DNA of 64,000 nt from Chitinophagales bacterium (lineage in GTDB: Bacteria; Bacteroidota; Bacteroidia; Chitinophagales; LD1). Below, piece by piece: positions 15,565 to 25,377 of the stretch. The stretch is taken from contig JAEUUZ010000041.1 of assembly GCA_016786765.1 (NCBI GenBank), forward strand, positions 1-64,000, read 5' to 3'. The position numbers were made by a program, and so were the translations under genes. A model generated the notes under the pieces. That model saw only the letters and a program-made list of their open reading frames with translations. It was not told the DNA's origin and searched no databases. The stretch's first letter is position 1. Each line of letters begins with the position of its first letter.

Positions 15565-17376
15565 TTATTCTTTCACCAATTTCACGGTGTATTTCACAGC
15601 GTCACCAACATGTAGCATGTATATTCCACGGGCAACATCAGCAATGGATATGTGCGAAATTTCATTTGTAATTTTTCCATTTAAAAGTTCTCGTCCGGTT
15701 AAATCAGTTAATGCATAAGGTAAACCGATTGCTTCTTTTGAAGCTTGAATTTGAACGAATGATGATGCAGGATTAGGATAGACTTTTACTTCAGCAAAAG
15801 CAGTTATGTTGTTTACTCCTGTAGGTGTAAATGCAACTTCCGAAGAATCCATTCCACCATTCACCGGCAACGATTTTCCATTTTTATCCACTGCTGTGAT
15901 ACCGGATATAAATGAAACGTTTCTATAATAGCTAAGATTTTTCCCATTGATATTACCGGTAGTTATTGTTGCAATAAACTCTGCAATTTTCCCATTCCCG
16001 CTTCGATTCACATGATCGATTCCGGTTACAGCAGTGCGTATTACACCTGCTTTTTTGAAGTCTTTGTGAATGCTGATTTTATTACTGTTCGTTCCAAACC
16101 AAGAATTAGTATATCGAAAAACAACAGTATTGGAATCTACAACCTTTGGGTCGTAATTATAACTGAATGCCAAACCATAAATATTTGAAACAGGTGTTGC
16201 AGCATCACCTAGAATTAGACTTACAATTAGCGTATCACCTTCTACCAAAGTATCTTTCGAAAACTGCAAACTCAACTCAGGAGCTCCTGCACGCCAAGGT
16301 TCAGGAACATCATCGGTTTTTGCATGGGTTAATCCGAAGTTCAACAAAATCGCTGTAGTATCATTGGCATTAATTACTCCATCACCATTGCAATCAACAT
16401 GCTTTTGATTTGCACCGTTTGCAATTGTATCCGTCCAATCGGTTGCAGCTTGTCCTTGCCAAACTATAGATGCCCCTGCACGAATAGGACCAGTATTTCC
16501 ATAAGCAATTCCTATGGGTAACAAGTCTGCATTACTGGCTAGCCCATCATGATCAGCATCACCCGGCCAAACAGTACCAGGAGTGAAAACTAAACAGCCA
16601 TTTGGATTTCCTGCTGTACACAAGGGATAACCGGCTAATGAAGGGGTACTTGATACATTGGCATTGACAGGATAGTTCGATAAGCATGTAATTCCGGTGC
16701 TACTAAAATCTAAAAATGCAACTTTCTTTAACTGTGGTAAACATTTTAAATTAGGATTATTGGCACAAGTAAACGAATAAATTGAATCCGGAAAATCGGC
16801 AATACTCGTTATTTGATTGTATGAGCAATCAAAATAAACTAATGCAGGTGGTAAATAAGGAATTTCATTTAACTGTCCATTGGCTACATCCACATCACCA
16901 ATAGAATCAGGCAATGCGGGCATAGTACCCAAGAAACTACCACGGCACCAGAGGCGCTTCAAAGAAGCAGGCAACACAGGCAAAGTCACAAACGGATTCG
17001 TTCCACAAATAAGACTGATTAATGTTGGAGGTAGTGGAGGTAACGATGAAAGATTATTCCATTCAACATCTAAATTCTCTAACACTGGCGGAAGTGCAGG
17101 AATGATGCCAATCGAATCGTGTTGTGCATCGAGCATGGTTAGATTCTTGAAATACTGAATACCCGAGAGATTGTATATTTTTTGATTACCAATGGTTAAG
17201 GTTGTAGTATTCAATACCAACGAGCAAGTTGTATCTAATTGATTGCCTTGCAAACATGCTGAAAATCCATTATTTTGTAGCCAGGTAACAAAGGCAGGAT
17301 CGGGGATTACCACATATTGCGCTCTTGTTGCACTAATACCGGTAAACAAGACGAAGAGCAGTAGTAGTTTTTTCAT
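15565..17376 (-). CDS. T9SS-secreted protein with leucine-rich repeats and dockerin-like segment
   Basis: About 603 residues from the preferred start at 17376, where the signal peptide MKKLLLLFVLFTGISATRAQ begins; the frame is open to 17430. Residues about 45-240 hold irregular leucine-rich repeats with proline-rich turns (LPPLPPTLISL, MPALPDSIGDVDV). Then come two calcium-loop-like stretches typical of dockerin type I (GDADHDGLASNADLL and DCNGDGVINANDT). A cohesin-like beta domain follows (about 365-495), then a T9SS type A sorting domain from VYPNPASSFVQI. It is exported and probably surface-bound. Function is unknown; protein-protein contact through the LRR and Ca-binding segments is a reasonable guess. 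Confidence 0.85.
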   Translation of the reverse strand: MKKLLLLFVLFTGISATRAQYVVIPDPAFVTWLQNNGFSACLQGNQLDTTCSLVLNTTTLTIGNQKIYNLSGIQYFKNLTMLDAQHDSIGIIPALPPVLENLDVEWNNLSSLPPLPPTLISLICGTNPFVTLPVLPASLKRLWCRGSFLGTMPALPDSIGDVDVANGQLNEIPYLPPALVYFDCSYNQITSIADFPDSIYSFTCANNPNLKCLPQLKKVAFLDFSSTGITCLSNYPVNANVSSTPSLAGYPLCTAGNPNGCLVFTPGTVWPGDADHDGLASNADLLPIGIAYGNTGPIRAGASIVWQGQAATDWTDTIANGANQKHVDCNGDGVINANDTTAILLNFGLTHAKTDDVPEPWRAGAPELSLQFSKDTLVEGDTLIVSLILGDAATPVSNIYGLAFSYNYDPKVVDSNTVVFRYTNSWFGTNSNKISIHKDFKKAGVIRTAVTGIDHVNRSGNGKIAEFIATITTGNINGKNLSYYRNVSFISGITAVDKNGKSLPVNGGMDSSEVAFTPTGVNNITAFAEVKVYPNPASSFVQIQASKEAIGLPYALTDLTGRELLNGKITNEISHISIADVARGIYMLHVGDAVKYTVKLVKE

Positions 17377-17562
17377 AATTGTATTTTTAAGATTAGTAAT
17401 TGTTTTCATGATATTGTAATCACGATACAAAAGAGCGAGTAAAATGGATATAAAAAAAGTACATTATTACAGCTTTATCCATAGCACTTAAAGATAAATA
17501 TGGCAACATATTAACAAATAAAGCACACCAATAGCACATAAATATTATATTTATCCATAGCA

Positions 17563-17570
17563 TATTTTTG
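17563..17570 (+). promoter_or_regulatory. -7 element placing a leaderless start
   Basis: TATTTTTG matches TAnnTTTG and ends six bases before the ATG at 17577, so the message would start at or near the initiation codon. No TTG stands at the right -33 distance, which lowers confidence. Confidence 0.4.
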
Positions 17571-17576
17571 ACTTAA

Positions 17577-18995
17577 ATGGAGAATGTAAAGTTTTTTAAG
17601 CTACTGCAATCGCTCAACACTTACGAGCGAAAGCGCTTCCATAAGTATCTATGCTCGCCTCTGCACAATGAAAACAAAACCTACATTGCGCTCTACGACA
17701 TACTTCTACCCTATTTAGAGGAAAGAAGAAGTCACGAATTGAGTCGAACAATTATCCAAAAGAAACTATTCCCTAAAAAGCAACTCAGTAACCTTGATTT
17801 TGCTAGGTTATTCACCAATTTTTCAAGGCGAATTGAAGGATTTCTTGCATTAGAAAAATATTATGCCGACCCTGTTCGAGAATATGCCGACATTCTGGAA
17901 TCTTTGAACGAAAGGCATTTGGGTAAGTTTTTCCCGGATATGTTTCAGTATGTTAAACAACTTCAAGACAAAACGCCTCATCGTTCCGGTGAATTTTATC
18001 TGAATACGTTTCGCATTGAAGTTTTACACCACGATTATTTGGAAGCACGTCAAGAACGAAGCACCAACAAAAACTTGTTGGAAACGTTAGCAGCCCTTGA
18101 TACGTATTACCTCATTACAAAACTTCGATTCTGTGCAGCCATGCTTCATTATCAAGCATTCCTTTCGCTTACAGGAGAAGTAGCTTTGCTAAATGAAATT
18201 TTGAATTATTGCGCTCACCAACCACTCGAGAAAGAACCATTGCTTAAGGCTTATTATTTGATTGTTTTGTCATTAATTGAGCCGAACACGGAAATTCACT
18301 TTCAACAATTGAAAGACATTATTTTTGAGAATACATCGCATTTCAAAATAGATGCAGAGCGCGATTTATTTGCTTTTGCGATAAACTATTGCATCAACAG
18401 AATAAACAGTGGACATACACATTATCAACGTGAAATTTTTGAATTGTATCAGCAGGCACTACAAAAAAAGATACTATTGCCACATGGAGAATTATCACCT
18501 TGGGATTTTAAAAACATCACCACTATTGCATTGCGGAATAAGGCTTATCCTTGGACAGAAAAATTTATCGAGGAATATAAAGTGGCATTACCAAAAGCAG
18601 AACGCATAAATGCATACACTTTCAATCGCGCTAGATATTACTTTGCTACACAGCAATACGATAAAGTACTTCAGCTTTTACAAAATGTGGAGTATAGCGA
18701 CATTTTCTATCTTCTCGATTCGAAAACTACGCTCATGAAAACATACTATGAGCTAGGAGAATATCAGCCGCTTTTATCGTTGAAAGAAAGTTTTCGAATT
18801 CTCTTAAGAAGAAAGAAACTGATATCCGAACAGAATAAAATTAATTACGAAAACTTTGCTCGCTTCACCATGAAACTATTTAGAATTGATGTGAAAGATA
18901 AAGCCGCTTTGCAACGATTAAAAGCAGACATTAATAACACCGGCAACGTAGCCGATAAAAGTTGGATCCTTGAAAAACTGAATGAATTACAATAA
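17577..18995 (+). CDS. conserved-type helical protein of unknown function
   Basis: A 472-residue soluble protein with no signal peptide. It is almost entirely alpha-helical by composition, rich in Leu, Tyr, Phe, Lys and Glu, with TPR-like pairs in the C-terminal half (for example AYPWTEKFIEEYK and FATQQYDKVLQLLQ). I recognise no enzymatic motif. Proteins of this build recur in Bacteroidota genomes as hypothetical TPR-like proteins. It stands alone on the plus strand with a near-leaderless promoter and ends five bases before the convergent GH105 gene. Confidence 0.8.
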   Translation: MENVKFFKLLQSLNTYERKRFHKYLCSPLHNENKTYIALYDILLPYLEERRSHELSRTIIQKKLFPKKQLSNLDFARLFTNFSRRIEGFLALEKYYADPVREYADILESLNERHLGKFFPDMFQYVKQLQDKTPHRSGEFYLNTFRIEVLHHDYLEARQERSTNKNLLETLAALDTYYLITKLRFCAAMLHYQAFLSLTGEVALLNEILNYCAHQPLEKEPLLKAYYLIVLSLIEPNTEIHFQQLKDIIFENTSHFKIDAERDLFAFAINYCINRINSGHTHYQREIFELYQQALQKKILLPHGELSPWDFKNITTIALRNKAYPWTEKFIEEYKVALPKAERINAYTFNRARYYFATQQYDKVLQLLQNVEYSDIFYLLDSKTTLMKTYYELGEYQPLLSLKESFRILLRRKKLISEQNKINYENFARFTMKLFRIDVKDKAALQRLKADINNTGNVADKSWILEKLNELQ

Positions 18996-19000
18996 GCTTC

Positions 19001-20143
19001 TTATTGTTTTGTACGCTCAAACAACCGCCCAAATTGAATAAAACTAGCCAAACCGTAGGCTTTCCCTTTTTGAGTGCCGCGCTTAAAGTAATACGATTTA
19101 TTGCCAATACACGTAGCCTTACATACATTTTTTGAAGTGATATATCCATCACGAACAGATGCTACACTATACTCTCGTAAGCCTTTATAAGCAAGTGATA
19201 CAGATTGAATATAATTTTCTCCTTTCACTAAACCTAAATCCAATGCAAGTTGTATTCCGTATGCAAACATTGCCGTACAGGAACTTTCAATGTAATTACC
19301 GGCTTCTCCTTTTCTTACGGGTAGTTGATACCAATGTCCGGATTGTTTGTCTTGTAACGCAGGAAGATGCACCACCATTTCTTTTAAGTATCCGGAAAAT
19401 TGAGTGTAGTGAGGATTAGACTTTTGCAAAATTGAAAGCGCATCGGATAATGTTACTACTATCCAACCATTGCCTCTGCCCCATATCTCAGGACTTCTAT
19501 GTGTTTGCTTATCCGACCAATGGATCTGACTACAAAACATGCAATGCCCCCAATCGCTTTGATCCCATCCATGCACCCATAAGCCCCATTCGTTTACTTG
19601 CAATTTATCGCGATGTAACGACATTTGCTTTGCCAATTCATCGATATATTTTTCATCACCGGTGGCGCGATACATTTCCAATAAAAACTCGCCTATCATA
19701 AAAACAGTATCGTCCCAAAGTTCTGTAAACAAAGGGATGTGAGATACTGCACCTTCCTTTGTTCGAGGCGTTTTCATGTAATCGTTGAAAATTTTATCGC
19801 ATATTTTCTTATACTTTTCATCTTTGGTTATCCGATACAAAAAGGCCATCCCTAAACCTGACGCTACATTGTTTGGTTTTCTTCCATTGGCAACACCTCT
19901 GTTTTTATCCATTGCGCGTTTGATATAATCAAAATATATTGCCTTGCGCTCAGGCGTTGCTTCTTCATATTCATTGACCATCACTTTCAGTAAAGCAGCA
20001 TTTTGCCATGTCCATTGATATTGCTTTGCCGGCAAATATGCTTCACGGGCATAATTATCCATAGAATCAACCCAGGTTAATGTTTGCGCATTCCCAAAGA
20101 GTGCCATCAATAAAAAAACTAGAACAAAAAACTGCTTACGCAT
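19001..20143 (-). CDS. glycoside hydrolase family 105/88-like, exported
   Basis: The 380-residue product starts with a signal peptide (MRKQFFVLVFLLMALFGNAQ). The six-hairpin barrel of unsaturated rhamnogalacturonyl/glucuronyl hydrolases is indicated by ELWDDTVFMIGEFL (about 141-154), which includes the catalytic-type Asp, and by WGRGNGWIVVTLSDAL (about 222-237), the GH105 hallmark. Such enzymes remove the 4,5-unsaturated uronate left by pectin lyases. It follows the SUMF1-like gene by five bases and is likely cotranscribed. No lyase or SusCD pair is in the window, so the substrate is not determined by context. Confidence 0.88.
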   Translation of the reverse strand: MRKQFFVLVFLLMALFGNAQTLTWVDSMDNYAREAYLPAKQYQWTWQNAALLKVMVNEYEEATPERKAIYFDYIKRAMDKNRGVANGRKPNNVASGLGMAFLYRITKDEKYKKICDKIFNDYMKTPRTKEGAVSHIPLFTELWDDTVFMIGEFLLEMYRATGDEKYIDELAKQMSLHRDKLQVNEWGLWVHGWDQSDWGHCMFCSQIHWSDKQTHRSPEIWGRGNGWIVVTLSDALSILQKSNPHYTQFSGYLKEMVVHLPALQDKQSGHWYQLPVRKGEAGNYIESSCTAMFAYGIQLALDLGLVKGENYIQSVSLAYKGLREYSVASVRDGYITSKNVCKATCIGNKSYYFKRGTQKGKAYGLASFIQFGRLFERTKQ

Positions 20144-20148
20144 ATGTA

Positions 20149-20889
20149 TTATTTTATTTCCATCACTAATCGAAAACCGCTATTGCTGATATGATGATCG
20201 CGCACATCAATATTTCGTGCACGGCTTTGGCAACGCTGCTCTTCACTTCTCCATGAACCACCACGCACCAATCGAAACATTCTTTTCTTCGTTTGACACG
20301 GATTGTTAGAGGAGCAAATTTTGTAAAAATTTCGCTGATACCAATCCACACACATCTCCCAAACATTTCCGCTCATATCGTACAAACCTAATTCATTCGG
20401 TTGCTTCAAACCTACAGGATGGGTTACCATTCCGCTGTTAGGGGCATACCATGCAATGGAATCTAAACGATTTGATCCGCAATATTTAAACCCCTTCGAT
20501 GCCTTACCTCCAATGGCTGCATATTCCCATTCGGCTTCAGTTGGCAAACGATAGTGCTTTCCGGTTAACAGATTGAGCTTAAGTATAAAGACATCAATAT
20601 GATTGGGTTTAACATCGTAAACCGGACAAGTAGGACAATCGCTGGAACTCAAGGTATCGCTTCCCATCACTGCACGCCAAACTTGCTGTGTAACTTCATA
20701 CTTTCCAATGTAGAAATCATTTAATGTTACAATATGAACAGGTCGTTCATCTGCTTTGCCATTATTACTTCCCATAGAGAATGACCCGCCATTAACGAAT
20801 ACCATAGTGGTATCAATGGCATGTAGACTCGACTGGCAAAAGTTTGATAAAGCTTGAAAAGTAAAAAGCAGTAAAAGAAAATGTTTCAT
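20149..20889 (-). CDS. SUMF1/formylglycine-generating-like domain protein
   Basis: 246 residues with a signal peptide (1-21). The SUMF1 fold shows in order: FVNGGSFSMGSNNGKADE, FYIGKYEVTQQVWRAVMG, LPTEAEWEYAA, LGLYDMSGNVWEMCVDWY, RLVRGGSWRSEE and GFRLVMEI. The two cysteines needed for genuine sulfatase-activating oxygenase activity are not clearly placed, and no sulfatase is nearby. It may be a non-catalytic or alternative member. It precedes the GH105 gene in a two-gene operon. Confidence 0.85.
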   Translation of the reverse strand: MKHFLLLLFTFQALSNFCQSSLHAIDTTMVFVNGGSFSMGSNNGKADERPVHIVTLNDFYIGKYEVTQQVWRAVMGSDTLSSSDCPTCPVYDVKPNHIDVFILKLNLLTGKHYRLPTEAEWEYAAIGGKASKGFKYCGSNRLDSIAWYAPNSGMVTHPVGLKQPNELGLYDMSGNVWEMCVDWYQRNFYKICSSNNPCQTKKRMFRLVRGGSWRSEEQRCQSRARNIDVRDHHISNSGFRLVMEIK

Positions 20890-20916
20890 AAAGTGCTATT
20901 GTACAATAATACCGAA

Positions 20917-22191
20917 TCACCAGCACTTTCCATACAAATCATACGACTGTCGCTCCAATTCTTCTCTGTGATTGGGGTGCGCAATTCCAATGATTGCTTT
21001 TGCGCGCTGTGCAATATTCTTTCCATAAAGATCGGCAATACCATATTCCGTTACTACATAGTGCACGTGGGCACGCGTAGTCACCACACCTGCACCAACT
21101 TTCAATGTTGGAACTAGTTTCGATATTCCGCTTTTAGTAGTGGATGGCAGAGCAATAATAGGCTTTCCTCCTTCGCTCAATGATGCGCCTCGGATAAAAT
21201 CCATCTGCCCTCCTACTCCACTGAAAATATCAGTCCCAATAGAATCGGCACATACTTGTCCGGTTAAATCCACTTCAAGAGCACTATTAATAGCAGTAAC
21301 TTTTTTGTTCTTACGAATTACTGTTGTATCGTTTACATGACCAACGTCCAACATCAATACTTCCGGATTATCATCCATGAAATCATATAATTTTTGCGAA
21401 CCCATGGCAAACGAAGACACCATTTTTCCACGATGAATTTTCTTGGCTTGTCCGTTAATAATGCCTTTCTCAATAAGCGGCAAAACTCCATCGTTAAACA
21501 TTTCGGTATGCACGCCTAAATTTTTATGGTTCTCTAAAAATTGTAATGCTGCATTTGGAATACCGCCAATGCCCATTTGCAAGGTAGCTTCATCCTCTAC
21601 TAATTCTGCAATGTGCTTTCCGATTTGCATTTCAATATCGGTCAAAGCAACAGGTGCCGATTCAAAAATGGAATCTTCGGCATAAACAGCAGCTGTAATA
21701 CGCGAAACATGAATCATACTATCGCCAATGGTTCGAGGCATTCTGGGGTTAACTAGCGCAATAATTTTCGTTGCCATATCACATGCAGAACGAGCTATAT
21801 CAACCGATACGCCTAACGAACAATAGCCATGCTGATCGGGTGGGCTAACTTGTATCAATGCAGTATCAATTGGGAATTTACCACTTCGAATAAACATCGG
21901 AATTTCACTCAAGAACATAGGTATGTATTGCACATGTTGTTCGTTTACATAGGGACGAATATTTTTCGCAATAAAGAATGCGTTCACATGAAATGCCGCT
22001 GAAAATTCTGGGCGTGCATAAGGGGCATGTCCTTCTGTATGCATGTGGGTAATCTCAACCCCTTTTAACTCCTTACTTCTATTGGTAAGTTCATTCACTA
22101 ATCGTTCCGGAGTAGCACAACCTCCATGAATAAAAACACGTTCATTATTCTTTATTAGACCAACAGCGTGTTCAGCCGATACATATTGCAT
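20917..22191 (-). CDS. acetyl-CoA hydrolase/CoA-transferase family protein
   Basis: A 424-residue cytoplasmic enzyme of the Ach1/Cat1/Cat2 class I CoA-transferase type. Features are HGGCATPERLVNEL near the N-terminus, QVSPPDQHGYCSLGVSVDI, LQMGIGGIPNAALQF, GVGGQMDFIRGASLSEGG (about 324-341) and the C-terminal HYVVTEYGIADLYGKNI and GIAHPNHREEL. Members move CoA between acetate and C4 acids such as 4-hydroxybutyrate or succinate; which one cannot be told. It is followed by the SUMF1/GH105 pair, with no evident functional link. Confidence 0.88.
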   Translation of the reverse strand: MQYVSAEHAVGLIKNNERVFIHGGCATPERLVNELTNRSKELKGVEITHMHTEGHAPYARPEFSAAFHVNAFFIAKNIRPYVNEQHVQYIPMFLSEIPMFIRSGKFPIDTALIQVSPPDQHGYCSLGVSVDIARSACDMATKIIALVNPRMPRTIGDSMIHVSRITAAVYAEDSIFESAPVALTDIEMQIGKHIAELVEDEATLQMGIGGIPNAALQFLENHKNLGVHTEMFNDGVLPLIEKGIINGQAKKIHRGKMVSSFAMGSQKLYDFMDDNPEVLMLDVGHVNDTTVIRKNKKVTAINSALEVDLTGQVCADSIGTDIFSGVGGQMDFIRGASLSEGGKPIIALPSTTKSGISKLVPTLKVGAGVVTTRAHVHYVVTEYGIADLYGKNIAQRAKAIIGIAHPNHREELERQSYDLYGKCW

Positions 22192-22275
22192 AGATCTTGA
22201 TTGAACTGTAAAGTTAGCTTAACAATTAAAATAGAAGATGATGTTCATCATTAATATTGAATCATAAATTCAAAA

Positions 22276-22305
22276 AAAATGGTCGGACAATTGCCCAACC
22301 ATTTT
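22276..22305 (-). terminator. terminator of the barrel protein gene
   Basis: AAAATGGT and ACCATTTT form an 8-bp stem with an inner GG/CC. On the minus strand a run of T follows. It lies 20 bases past the stop at 22326. Confidence 0.65.
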
Positions 22306-22325
22306 AAATAGTATTAAAATTTGCT

Positions 22326-23195
22326 TTAGAAACCTATAGACAAGCCTAACGTTCCAAAGAATTTACCTGCAATGCCATTAGACGTTATACTAATTGGATT
22401 GCCCAATGCATCAAATCCTGTTGTTACTTTTCTATAAATATCTGAACGATAATTACCGCCTACACTAATACCCAAACTAGAACGACCTCTACTGTACATT
22501 TTGAAACCAAGACCAATCGCTCCAGTTGGACCGCCCCAACTTTTATCGGTTGGATTCTTTGCCACAAATGGATTAGCAGGATGGAATGCATAACCTGCCT
22601 CTACATAATAGAACGGTGTTGCTCGAGCTTTTAACATGTCGCCTGAAACCGACAAATAGAGGGGAATATACAAGCCGTTGTTTACGTTCTTATTATCGTA
22701 AACACCTTTTCCCCACGAAATTCCTTTACCGAAATATACGCCATCTACACCCAAGCCAATACCTAATGAAACAAAGTGATTAATTTTCACACCGCGTACT
22801 AAACGCAATCCAATGTTGTTGATTCCCGGACGAAAATCTATCGTTCCAAAAAAACGACTTTTCTTCATGTAAGCTGGCTTTCGGGAAGAATCCCCTTTAC
22901 AATGATGATAGCCAAATCCCATCTCATGACCGTTGTAAGGACAAGCATTAGGCTCTTTTTTCTCCACCATTGCCGGCTCCTTAGTAATCTTGTATACATC
23001 GGCAACTGGGAATGCAATTACACTTCCGCCCGCAATTTGAATTTTTATACTCTCTCCTAAAATTTGTTCAACAATTAATCCGCGATACGAACTGCCATTT
23101 TTTAAATACACAACATCTTCCATGTTGCTTTGTGCAATTGCGCCTACAGATACGATAAGCAACAATGCCAATAAAACTGATTTTATGTTTTTCAT
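22326..23195 (-). CDS. exported protein with predicted outer-membrane barrel
   Basis: 289 residues. A signal peptide covers 1-21 (ending AIAQ). An N-terminal segment (DVVYLKNGSSYRGLIVEQ ... DVYKI, about 26-70) is a small beta module frequent in Bacteroidota exported proteins. A Cys/His-containing linker follows (ACPYNGHEMGFGYHHCKG, about 83-100). The rest alternates Gly and aromatic residues and ends in GLSIGF, typical of an 8-10 strand outer-membrane beta-barrel. Function is not known. Confidence 0.75.
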   Translation of the reverse strand: MKNIKSVLLALLLIVSVGAIAQSNMEDVVYLKNGSSYRGLIVEQILGESIKIQIAGGSVIAFPVADVYKITKEPAMVEKKEPNACPYNGHEMGFGYHHCKGDSSRKPAYMKKSRFFGTIDFRPGINNIGLRLVRGVKINHFVSLGIGLGVDGVYFGKGISWGKGVYDNKNVNNGLYIPLYLSVSGDMLKARATPFYYVEAGYAFHPANPFVAKNPTDKSWGGPTGAIGLGFKMYSRGRSSLGISVGGNYRSDIYRKVTTGFDALGNPISITSNGIAGKFFGTLGLSIGF

Positions 23196-23215
23196 CTTAA
23201 TTTATTTTTGATGTA

Positions 23216-23242
23216 CAAAGATATTGAATAATGTAGTAACAA
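23216..23242 (-). promoter_or_regulatory. promoter of the barrel protein gene
   Basis: On the minus strand TTG (23242-23240), 16 bases, then TATCTTTG (23223-23216), a full -7 match, about 20 bases before the ATG at 23195. Confidence 0.5.
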
Positions 23243-23308
23243 TGCGCATTGCACAATGTTTTATAGAATTAAACATTTAACGTTTCTGTTAAAACTGAAG
23301 AGAAAATA

Positions 23309-23914
23309 TCAATGAAAAAACATCAATTTCAAACCGAAATAAACCAAAATCACCCCCGATAACTTACTGAGATACAAGAGTATATTCCCTTGGATATGAT
23401 GACGAAGTAATGAGGCTGCATAGCCCTTTAAAAAGTCGGTGCTGAACACCACCACTAATGCACAAAAAAAGTGAAGAAGAATAAAAGGCGCTCGATTTTG
23501 ATAGGTATTGACAGCTACCATCACTGCTCCAAACCAGAAGAAAAACACGTTAGGGTTCATACTGTTGATGAGAAAACCTTTGGTAAAAAAAGTCCAAGGT
23601 TTGTCGTGATGCATATCCAAATGACTTTCAGTAATTTTAGATTTCAATACATTCTGCAAGCCCAACACCACTAAAATTAACCCACCTATGATATACATTC
23701 CTTGGAGAATTGGTGAATCTTGATGCACATTTTTGGCAACAAAGTATATGAAAAGTACCGTGAGTATATCGCTAATAAACGTACCGAAAGCAATGTAGGC
23801 AGCACCTTTGAGGTTACCCTTAAGTCCTAGATCTACTACCGCAAAAAAAATCGGACCGATAAAAGTTGCTAATACTAAACCCGTAAGTATCCCCTGCCCT
23901 ATTGCCTCCAGCAT
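23309..23914 (-). CDS. LysE/RhtB family amino-acid exporter
   Basis: A 201-residue inner-membrane protein with about six hydrophobic segments. The N-terminus carries FIGPIFFAVVDLGLKGNLKGA, close to the LysE family GP-x-x-(F/L) signature, and NSMNPNVFFFWFGA (about 112-125) is the second hallmark (N-P-K/N). Members export amino acids or homoserine lactones by proton exchange. It lies six bases after the PLP enzyme gene and is likely cotranscribed, so it could export a product or related amine, which is inference. Confidence 0.85.
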   Translation of the reverse strand: MLEAIGQGILTGLVLATFIGPIFFAVVDLGLKGNLKGAAYIAFGTFISDILTVLFIYFVAKNVHQDSPILQGMYIIGGLILVVLGLQNVLKSKITESHLDMHHDKPWTFFTKGFLINSMNPNVFFFWFGAVMVAVNTYQNRAPFILLHFFCALVVVFSTDFLKGYAASLLRHHIQGNILLYLSKLSGVILVYFGLKLMFFH

Positions 23915-23920
23915 GCCTTA

Positions 23921-25360
23921 TTACGATTTTGCCGTGTAAATAGTATCTAGGAAATCGAGTACAATTTTATCTAAATCGCCTGTACCCGCTAAAGCACCCA
24001 TCATGCCATACATTGCTGCTTTGTTTTCATTATCCAAATCGGGTTTGGAATTCTGTTGTAATTTTGCAATAGTCCCCTCAGGAAGTAAAGAACTCAAGCC
24101 TTTCACCAAAGAGCTTTGGAGCTTATTCCCCATTTGTTGCAACCGCTTTTCACGCACCTCGGCAACAGAGGTTTTCAAATCGTCTACAAATTCATCTACC
24201 ACATCTTTATGGATGTAGTTAATGGTGAAATGTAGTGTAGGCGGCAATTGTTGTCGTTCGAAATGCCAACCCTTTTTATTCAACACATCGGCCAACATAA
24301 ACACATCAATTTTAGAAGACTTGAAAGCAACAATACACATGTTTGTTTCTCCCATTATCTCCAATTCATCTATAGAACGAATTGCTTTTTTGATACGCTC
24401 TGTAGTATCCATTGTAGTCTTCGCCATTTCTAAATAGCCTTCTCTTCCAATTGAACGCAAAGCTCCCCATGCAGCGGCAATATTGCTTCCTGCACGGGTA
24501 CCTGTCATAGTAGGCGAACCATAAATACCGCCTGCCCATTTGGTATATAACGAAAATTGAAAACGTCTCAATTCGTGATTTTTGTACAACACTACCGATG
24601 CTCCTTTAGGTGCGTAGCCATACTTATGTACATCAGCCGAAAGCGAAGTAACACCATCCACTTCAAAATCAAATGGAGGAATTTCGTAACCGGCTTCTTT
24701 AATGAATGGCAAAATAAAACCACCTATACAAGCATCGACATGACAAAGTAAATTTTTTCGTTTTGCAAGAGCGGCAATTTCCACAATTGGGTCCATTACA
24801 CCATAAGGATAGGCAGGTGCAGAACCTACAAGTAGTATCGTATTCGAAGCAATGGCCGCTTCGGTTGCGGCAATATCGGCACTAAAATCTTTGCCGGTTT
24901 TAGTCACGGTGAAATCAATATTGAAGTAGTGAAACGCCTTCATAAAAGCCGGGTGAGCCGATTCAGGAATCACCACATGCGGTTGCGTAATATGCGGACG
25001 ATGTTGCTTCGCCCAATCGCGTGCAGTTTTTACGGCCAATAAAATACTTTCTGTTCCTCCCGTAGTTACATTACCACACACCTGTTCATCGCCATGAAAT
25101 AAATCGGCACACATACTCACTGTTTCCGTTTCAAGTTCTACAATACTGGGTGTAGCTGTAGGATTCAAGGCATTATCGGCATAGTATTGATTGAAGATTT
25201 GTTTGATGCCTTCTTCGCGTTCATCTCCAGGATGGTAGATCAAACAAAAGGCTCGGCCTTTGCGCCAATCGATGTCTTTGGTGCGTTTGCTTTTTATCGT
25301 ATCCAACAATTCATGAACTGAAGTTGACTTATTCGGAAATGTATGTTGTTGCTTACTCAT
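23921..25360 (-). CDS. PLP-dependent lyase, sphingosine-1-phosphate lyase-like
   Basis: A 479-residue fold-type I enzyme of the group II decarboxylase family. Matches to S1P lyases are GNVTTGGTESILLAVKTARD (about 112-131), the PLP-clamping His in ESAHPAFMKA, HVDACIGGFILPF (about 216-228), and the Schiff-base lysine in SADVHKYGYAPKG (about 244-256). TGTRAGSNIAAAWGAL follows. No N-terminal membrane anchor is present, unlike eukaryotic S1P lyase. It may cleave phosphorylated sphingoid bases, as Bacteroidota can make sphingolipids, or it may be an amino-acid decarboxylase. It lies in a run with an M23 peptidase and LysE. Confidence 0.85.
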   Translation of the reverse strand: MSKQQHTFPNKSTSVHELLDTIKSKRTKDIDWRKGRAFCLIYHPGDEREEGIKQIFNQYYADNALNPTATPSIVELETETVSMCADLFHGDEQVCGNVTTGGTESILLAVKTARDWAKQHRPHITQPHVVIPESAHPAFMKAFHYFNIDFTVTKTGKDFSADIAATEAAIASNTILLVGSAPAYPYGVMDPIVEIAALAKRKNLLCHVDACIGGFILPFIKEAGYEIPPFDFEVDGVTSLSADVHKYGYAPKGASVVLYKNHELRRFQFSLYTKWAGGIYGSPTMTGTRAGSNIAAAWGALRSIGREGYLEMAKTTMDTTERIKKAIRSIDELEIMGETNMCIVAFKSSKIDVFMLADVLNKKGWHFERQQLPPTLHFTINYIHKDVVDEFVDDLKTSVAEVREKRLQQMGNKLQSSLVKGLSSLLPEGTIAKLQQNSKPDLDNENKAAMYGMMGALAGTGDLDKIVLDFLDTIYTAKS

Positions 25361-25377
25361 TTGAAATCAATTAAAAA

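Noticed and set aside
20149-22191. Polysaccharide utilisation locus around GH105
   Set aside because: No SusC/SusD pair, lyase, sulfatase or regulator is adjacent.
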